Origin: UBA1367 sp040268355
GTDB taxonomy: Bacteria; Actinomycetota; Coriobacteriia; Coriobacteriales; Atopobiaceae
DNA: 11,590 bases
Assembly: GCA_040268355.1 (NCBI GenBank)
Contig: JAWRIT010000099.1
Coordinates: 1 to 11,590, forward strand
Direction: 5' to 3'
The notes below the pieces were generated by a model. It was not told the DNA's origin and made no database searches. It worked only from the letters and a program-made list of their open reading frames with translations. Below are positions 7,556 through 11,590 of the stretch, in pieces (the stretch's first letter is position 1; each line of letters begins with the position of its first letter). The position numbers were made by a program, and so were the translations under genes.

Positions 7556-7661
7556 GACGCCCGATGGCCGCCCCCTTTGTCGTGCCTCAGGCAGAACGGA
7601 AGCAATGAAAGATAGGTGCGCTCGGCGCCGGACGCCAGGGGCAGTTCGGCTCGGGGATGCG

Positions 7662-7698
7662 GAGGAAGAAGCACCTCTGTGTCACACGGACACGGAGG
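7662..7698 (+). repeat. Second copy of the 25-bp direct repeat with overlapping hairpin
   Basis: Positions 7662-7686 match 7281-7305 in 24 of 25 bases. Here CCTCTGTGTC (7674-7683) can pair with GACACGGAGG (7689-7698) over a 5-nt loop with one mismatch. GAGG at 7662-7665 can also pair with CCTC at 7674-7677, so two stems compete. The two copies lie 381 bp apart and flank the inverted-repeat element and the 7358-7385 hairpin. Confidence 0.6.
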
Positions 7699-7786
7699 AA
7701 GGGCCGCCGGTGTCAAAGCGTCCTTGACCCCCTGTCCCAGTGGGCACCTTTGGACCATGTGTCATACTACCCCTGTCGAACGAACA

Positions 7787-7799
7787 TGCCAATTTGGCA
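7787..7799. promoter_or_regulatory. Small palindrome, possible operator
   Basis: TGCCAATTTGGCA is a perfect palindrome around a central T, about 110 bp upstream of the adhesin promoter. It resembles a dimeric regulator site, but a 13-bp palindrome can also arise by chance. Confidence 0.25.
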
Positions 7800-7907
7800 A
7801 TCGGGTGCCTCGCCCTTGCCCTGGACCTGCAAAAGCAGTGCTCTATGGCGAAAAACGCATGGTTTGCCGATGGCCGGAAAAACCGGCAGTTCCTGTGACG
7901 AATTGCC

Positions 7908-7936
7908 TTGACAGGTTTATCTCACAGCACTACAGT
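7908..7936 (+). promoter_or_regulatory. Vegetative-type promoter of the adhesin gene
   Basis: A consensus -35 box TTGACA (7908-7913) and a -10-like TACAGT (7931-7936) are separated by exactly 17 nt. A start near 7943 would give a 137-nt leader. The -35 box is matched by its inverted copy TGTCAA at 7936-7941, so the promoter is framed by a 6-bp inverted repeat that a repressor could use. Confidence 0.65.
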
Positions 7937-7979
7937 GTCAAAAGAGTTTTTAAGGTTTCGGGCAGATTTAGCTAGATAC

Positions 7980-8048
7980 CAGGCGTTAGTAGCGTGTGTG
8001 CCAGAGAGTCACAGCGCGAGAAACGCCTGTTTTGCGTGTTTGGACACG
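7980..8048 (+). promoter_or_regulatory. Structured 5' leader with attenuator-like hairpin
   Basis: The outer stem CAGGCGTT/AACGCCTG (7980-7987, 8022-8029) is perfect and followed directly by TTTT. Inside it, after a 4/4 internal loop, a second stem forms with one bulge (7992-7998 with 8010-8017). A third small hairpin, CGTGT/ACACG with a TTGG loop, lies at 8035-8048. The layout resembles a terminator placed between promoter and start codon, so conditional read-through is possible. It matches no riboswitch class I can recognise. Confidence 0.45.
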
Positions 8049-8079
8049 TGTCGAGGAGAGGTTAGACGGAGGATAAGCC

Positions 8080-11000
8080 ATGGGAAGACGGACGCAAACG
8101 AATAAGGTGCTTTCGGTTTTGCTTGGCCTGGCACTGGTGCTGAGCAATCTGAATGTGTCTGGTCTGGCATACGCGTTGGACAACGACGCCGAGCCGACCG
8201 AGGCCGAGCAGCTTGCCGACACGGGCGCAGCCGAAACGGCTGATGACGAGCAGGAGGCGGCTGACGCCTCTGACGCTGGCTCCGACGCGCAGGACGATGC
8301 CGAGAACGACGCACCTGCGGCCACTGAGCCCGAAGGCCCGGCGGAGGGCGGAGCCAACACGGATGAGCCTGCGGTCACGGATGGCGACCAGCAGACCACG
8401 AACGGCGAGCCTGAGGCCACGTCCACTCGCGCCGGTCCGCTCAAGGCCCCAGCTCTGCGTGCGGCGCAGAACAACGTCATCACCAGCATCGAGGCGCTGC
8501 TGCAGGACGGCAGCGGCCCTGTTGGCGACGTGAGCCAGTGGCAGGTGTTCCGCCTGAAGGCCAACTTCGCGCTGCCCGATGGACAGGTGAACGTGGGTGA
8601 CACGACGACCATCACGCTGCCGGAGAAGCTGAAGTTCAACCAGACGGCGGGCTTCAACATCACCGACTCCAACGGCAACATCGTTGCGACCGCCGTCATC
8701 AACGGTTCCGCCAAGACCATCACGCTCACCTACACAGATTACCCCGCGAATCACTCCGACGTGACCGGCAGCTTCTACTTCTACGTGCAGATCGACCGCA
8801 ACAAGGTCGACGGCGAAGAGAACATCCCGCTGGACATCCGCGTCGGTAACACGATAGTTCACGGCGGAGACATCCACTTCATCGGCATTCCCGATCCGAC
8901 CGGCAGATATCTCTCCAAGAGCGGGTTCCAGACTGATTCCGCAAACAATAGGTCCATGACCTTCATGCTCATGATCAACACCGTGCGCACGACCATCAAC
9001 GATGCCTACCTCGAGGACCAGGTGAGCGGCGCCGGTCTGACCATCGATCCGAACTCGTTCCTCATCAGGAAGGGCACGTGGGAGGTCGTTCATGGCGACT
9101 TCATGCTGAGAGACGCCAGGGATGTGACCAGTCAGTACACCATCAACATGAATGCGGACGGGACCGGCTTCTCGATCGATCTGGGCGACATCACCCCAAC
9201 CGACGGGCTCTCCGTGCGCTACAACGTTATCTCCAGCTACGACCTGGTGGATGGAGAGGTGCTGCGCAACGATGCGTCGATTAGAGGCTCCCAGGTCTAT
9301 ACCCACAAGGCATCAGCTGAGGGCACCTACTACGAGGCCGGCGGGTCGGCCGAGGGGTACGTCTATTCCATCCGCATCTTCAAGCAGGACGAGAACGCCG
9401 AGCCCCTTGCTGGCGCGACCTTCGATGTGGTGCGTGTCTCGAACGGCGCAGTCGTTGCTACCGTGACCACTGACGGAGGCGGCGAGGCGACCATCAGGGG
9501 CCTGCTCAAGGACACCTACGAGCTCGTAGAGGTCGACGCCCCGTCGGGATACGTGAAGCTGAGCGAGCCCGTCAGGGTGACCCCAGAGGACTTCAACTCC
9601 GACAAGGTGGCCATCAAGACGATCTCCAACGAGCGCGACAGCGTGAGCATCCCCGTCACCAAGAGCTGGGACGACGATGGCGACCGCGACGGCGCGCGTC
9701 CCGAGAGCGTCACCGTGCGTCTTCTGGCCGATGGCAACGACACCGGCAAGACGATCACCCTCTCGGCCGACAACGATTGGTCTGGTAGCTTCGACGACCT
9801 GCAGAGCACCAACGCCTCCGGAGATCCGATCACCTATACCGTCGAAGAGGTGGACGTCCCGTCCGGCTACGTCGTCTCTGGGATCGAGGGCGATGTGGAC
9901 GCGGGCTTCACCGTGACGAACGCCCATACCCCCGAGCAGGTCTCCGTGGCCGTCACCAAGGCCTGGGTCGGCCCCGAGCGCGACTCCGTCACCGTCAGTC
10001 TCTACGCCGACGACGTGGACACGGGCAAGACGCTGACCCTCACCGCCGCCGATGGGTGGACCGGCTCCTTCACCGGTCTGAACAAGCACCGTGACGGCGG
10101 CACCGAGATCGTCTACACCGTAAAGGAAGCCGAGATCGAGAACTACCGCTCCGATGTCAGCGGCGACGCGGCATCCGGCTTTACCGTCACGAACACCAAC
10201 ACCGAGACCCTGAGCATCCCGGTCACCAAGGCCTGGGAAGATGATGGCGACCGCGATGGCAAGCGTCCGGACTCCGTCACCGTGCGTCTCCTTGCCAACG
10301 GCAACGACACCGGCCAGACGCTGACCCTCTCTGGCGATAGCTGGAGCGGCTCCTTCAATGGGCTGGCACGCTACGACGACTCCGGCAACGAGATCACCTA
10401 CACGGTCGAGGAGGTGGACGTCCCGTCCGGCTACGTCGTCGCTGGGATAGCGGGCAACGCGGCCGATGGCTTCACTGTGACCAACGAGCACGAGCCCGAG
10501 AGGACCTCCGTGCCCGTCACCAAGACCTGGGTCGGTCCCGTGGCTGGGCCCGTGGTTGTCCACCTGCTGGCTGACGGCAACGACACCGGCCAGTCGCTCA
10601 CCCTCTCCGAGGGCAACAACTGGACTGGCAGCTTCGATAACCTGAACAAGTATCGGGACGGCGGCACCGAGATCGACTACACCATCTCCGAGGATCCGGT
10701 CGCGAACTACGTCCCCGAGATCACTGGTGACGCGGCCGCCGGCTTCACGATCACCAACAGCAATAACGAGACTGTGAGCATCCCGGTCACCAAGGCCTGG
10801 GACGACGCGAACAACCAGGACGGCATCCGCCCCGACTCCATCACCGTGGAGCTCTACGCCCAGGGTGACCCGACCGGCATCACGCGCACCCTCACCGCCG
10901 CCGACGGCTGGACTGCCAGCTTTGACGGTCTGGCGCGCTACGACGCCGACGGCACCGAGATCGTCTACACGGTCAAGGAGACCAGCGTCCCCACCGGCTA

Positions 11001-11590
11001 TGACAACGCCGGCACTGAGGGCGACGCCTCAACCGGCTTCACCATCACCAACGCGCACACCCCCGAGGAGACCTTCGTTCCCGTGGCCAAGATCTGGGTC
11101 GGCCCCGAGCGCGACTCCGTCACGGTGCACCTGCTGGCTGACGGCAACGACACCGGCAAGACGCTGACCCTCACCGCCGCCGATGGCTGGTCCGGAGTCT
11201 TTTCCAGCCTGCCCAAGTATCGCGACGGCGGCATCGAGATCGTCTACACCATCTCCGAGGACCCGGTCGCTGATTACTCCACCGACATCACCGGCGAGGC
11301 GTCCACTGGCTTCACGATCACCAACACCAACGACGAGACCATCGACCTGGAGGGCACCAAGACCTGGGACGACGACGAGAACCGCGATGGCGTGAGGCCC
11401 GAGAGCATCACCATCCGCCTGCTCGTCGACGGCACCGAGGTCGCCAACGCGACCGTCACCGCCGACGACGGCTGGGCCTGGTCCTTCACCGGGCTGCGCC
11501 GCTACGACGCGACCGACGGCCACGAGATCGTCTACACCGTGACCGAGGACGCCGTGCCCGACTACTCGACGGACTACGACGGCCTCAACG
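8080..11590 (+). CDS. Cna_B-repeat surface adhesin (3' end outside window)
   Basis: The frame is open for 1170 codons to the edge. The ATG has GGAGGA at 8068-8073, 6 nt upstream. Residues 1-32 are a signal peptide (hydrophobic VLSVLLGLALVL, cut after AYA). Residues 33-125 are acidic, Ala/Glu/Asp/Thr-rich low complexity. Residues 131-270 (GDTTTITLPEKLKF, TLTYTDY, SFYFYVQID) and 275-425 resemble the two Ig-like subdomains of Cna/SdrG-type ligand-binding regions. Residues 430-520 form a SpaA-like domain (Lys435, Glu484 and Asn517 fit an isopeptide bond). From 522 on, seven Cna_B domains follow. Such proteins are exported, cross-linked internally for rigidity and anchored by sortase through a C-terminal LPXTG-like signal, which would lie outside this window. 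The role is probably host or partner-cell adhesion; the ligand is unknown. It has its own promoter and leader, so it is not part of the liv operon. Confidence 0.9.
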   Translation, partial: MGRRTQTNKVLSVLLGLALVLSNLNVSGLAYALDNDAEPTEAEQLADTGAAETADDEQEAADASDAGSDAQDDAENDAPAATEPEGPAEGGANTDEPAVTDGDQQTTNGEPEATSTRAGPLKAPALRAAQNNVITSIEALLQDGSGPVGDVSQWQVFRLKANFALPDGQVNVGDTTTITLPEKLKFNQTAGFNITDSNGNIVATAVINGSAKTITLTYTDYPANHSDVTGSFYFYVQIDRNKVDGEENIPLDIRVGNTIVHGGDIHFIGIPDPTGRYLSKSGFQTDSANNRSMTFMLMINTVRTTINDAYLEDQVSGAGLTIDPNSFLIRKGTWEVVHGDFMLRDARDVTSQYTINMNADGTGFSIDLGDITPTDGLSVRYNVISSYDLVDGEVLRNDASIRGSQVYTHKASAEGTYYEAGGSAEGYVYSIRIFKQDENAEPLAGATFDVVRVSNGAVVATVTTDGGGEATIRGLLKDTYELVEVDAPSGYVKLSEPVRVTPEDFNSDKVAIKTISNERDSVSIPVTKSWDDDGDRDGARPESVTVRLLADGNDTGKTITLSADNDWSGSFDDLQSTNASGDPITYTVEEVDVPSGYVVSGIEGDVDAGFTVTNAHTPEQVSVAVTKAWVGPERDSVTVSLYADDVDTGKTLTLTAADGWTGSFTGLNKHRDGGTEIVYTVKEAEIENYRSDVSGDAASGFTVTNTNTETLSIPVTKAWEDDGDRDGKRPDSVTVRLLANGNDTGQTLTLSGDSWSGSFNGLARYDDSGNEITYTVEEVDVPSGYVVAGIAGNAADGFTVTNEHEPERTSVPVTKTWVGPVAGPVVVHLLADGNDTGQSLTLSEGNNWTGSFDNLNKYRDGGTEIDYTISEDPVANYVPEITGDAAAGFTITNSNNETVSIPVTKAWDDANNQDGIRPDSITVELYAQGDPTGITRTLTAADGWTASFDGLARYDADGTEIVYTVKETSVPTGYDNAGTEGDASTGFTITNAHTPEETFVPVAKIWVGPERDSVTVHLLADGNDTGKTLTLTAADGWSGVFSSLPKYRDGGIEIVYTISEDPVADYSTDITGEASTGFTITNTNDETIDLEGTKTWDDDENRDGVRPESITIRLLVDGTEVANATVTADDGWAWSFTGLRRYDATDGHEIVYTVTEDAVPDYSTDYDGLN
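9643..11590 (+). repeat. Alternating A/B array of Cna_B domain repeats
   Basis: Two subtypes alternate: A1 9643-9939, B1 9940-10209, A2 10210-10503, B2 10504-10773, A3 10774-11070, B3 11071-11340, A4 11341 to the edge. A units are 98-99 residues with an acidic loop after the Trp (KxWDDDGDRDG-like). B units are exactly 90 residues, mostly with KxWVGPERDS and a YRDGGTEI-like stretch. Isopeptide Lys/Asn pairs by position are 528/614, 627/705, 717/802, 815/893, 905/991 and 1004/1082; Lys1094 of A4 lacks its Asn because of the edge. Identical DNA blocks (30 nt at 9847/10411 and at 10561/11128; 26 nt at 9967/11098) point to recent duplication or conversion of the two-domain unit. Confidence 0.85.

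Larger units (their letters stand above)
7258..8079. other. Long structured spacer between livF and the surface adhesin
   Basis: This 822-nt gap has no frame with a convincing ribosome site plus protein-like composition. Open frames at 7311-7727, 7616-7975 and 7334-7555 (minus) run across inverted repeats and look like chance. The gap holds, in order: hairpins at 7275-7302 and 7358-7385, a 132-bp inverted-repeat element at 7424-7555, a second copy of a 25-bp repeat at 7662-7686, a small palindrome at 7787-7799, a promoter at 7908-7936 and a folded leader at 7980-8048. It is visibly richer in A/T runs than the genes around it. Confidence 0.7.

Noticed and set aside
7311..7727. Possible 138-residue gene in the spacer
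   Set aside because: Runs through several inverted repeats, lacks a ribosome site and has no protein-like pattern.
7943..8079. Adhesin leader considered as a cyclic-di-GMP riboswitch
   Set aside because: The conserved core segments of that class are not present.
8062..10563. Two large minus-strand frames opposite the adhesin
   Set aside because: Antisense of repeated domains, hence the apparent internal repeats; the plus frame has signal peptide, ribosome site and known domains.
9643..11590. Regular repeats considered as CRISPR or satellite DNA
   Set aside because: Repeats are in frame, diverged, about 270-297 bp and encode Cna_B domains.

Overview
The window looks like a chromosomal segment of a high-GC Gram-positive host bacterium. 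My best guess is the class Coriobacteriia (Olsenella, Atopobium or Collinsella relatives). That rests on the GC-rich codon use, strong GGAGG-type ribosome binding sites, a lipoprotein signal with a twin-arginine motif, and a large Cna_B-type surface adhesin. No rRNA, tRNA or CRISPR is visible, and the taxonomic call is inference.

Left part (1-2030). A possible minus-strand gene start lies at the very edge. It is followed by one plus-strand gene (244-1950) for an unrecognised 568-residue protein, with one N-terminal membrane segment, a long Ala/Arg-rich low-complexity middle and a more ordered C-terminal part. The short motif RHFA occurs three times in it, once close to the C-terminus. A strong hairpin (1983-2030) closes this unit.

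Centre (2031-7257). This is a complete ABC importer operon of the branched-chain amino acid (HAAT) type, in the order livJ-livH-livM-livG-livF. The binding protein LivJ carries a combined Tat-like and lipobox signal. A 20-bp tandem repeat lies upstream of livJ and a perfect 12-bp hairpin lies between livJ and livH, so livJ may be expressed differently from the membrane and ATPase genes. livH to livF are tightly packed (3-nt gap, then 4-nt and 23-nt overlaps). LivG carries an unusual charged N-terminal extension of about 85 residues, whose start is backed by a strong ribosome binding site.

Right spacer (7258-8079). This 822-nt gap has no convincing gene but is rich in structure: two GC-rich hairpins after livF, a 132-bp element bounded by perfect 25-bp inverted repeats (MITE-like), two copies of a 25-bp direct repeat flanking that element, a near-consensus promoter, and a structured leader with an attenuator-like hairpin.

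Right end (8080-11590, open at the edge). This is the first 1170 codons of a secreted surface adhesin: signal peptide, acidic low-complexity stretch, two Cna A-region-like domains, one SpaA-like domain, then at least seven Cna_B domains in strict alternation of two subtypes (A-B-A-B-A-B-A). The Lys/Glu/Asn residues expected for intramolecular isopeptide bonds are kept, apart from the Asn of the last domain, which falls beyond the edge. The C-terminal anchor is also outside the window.
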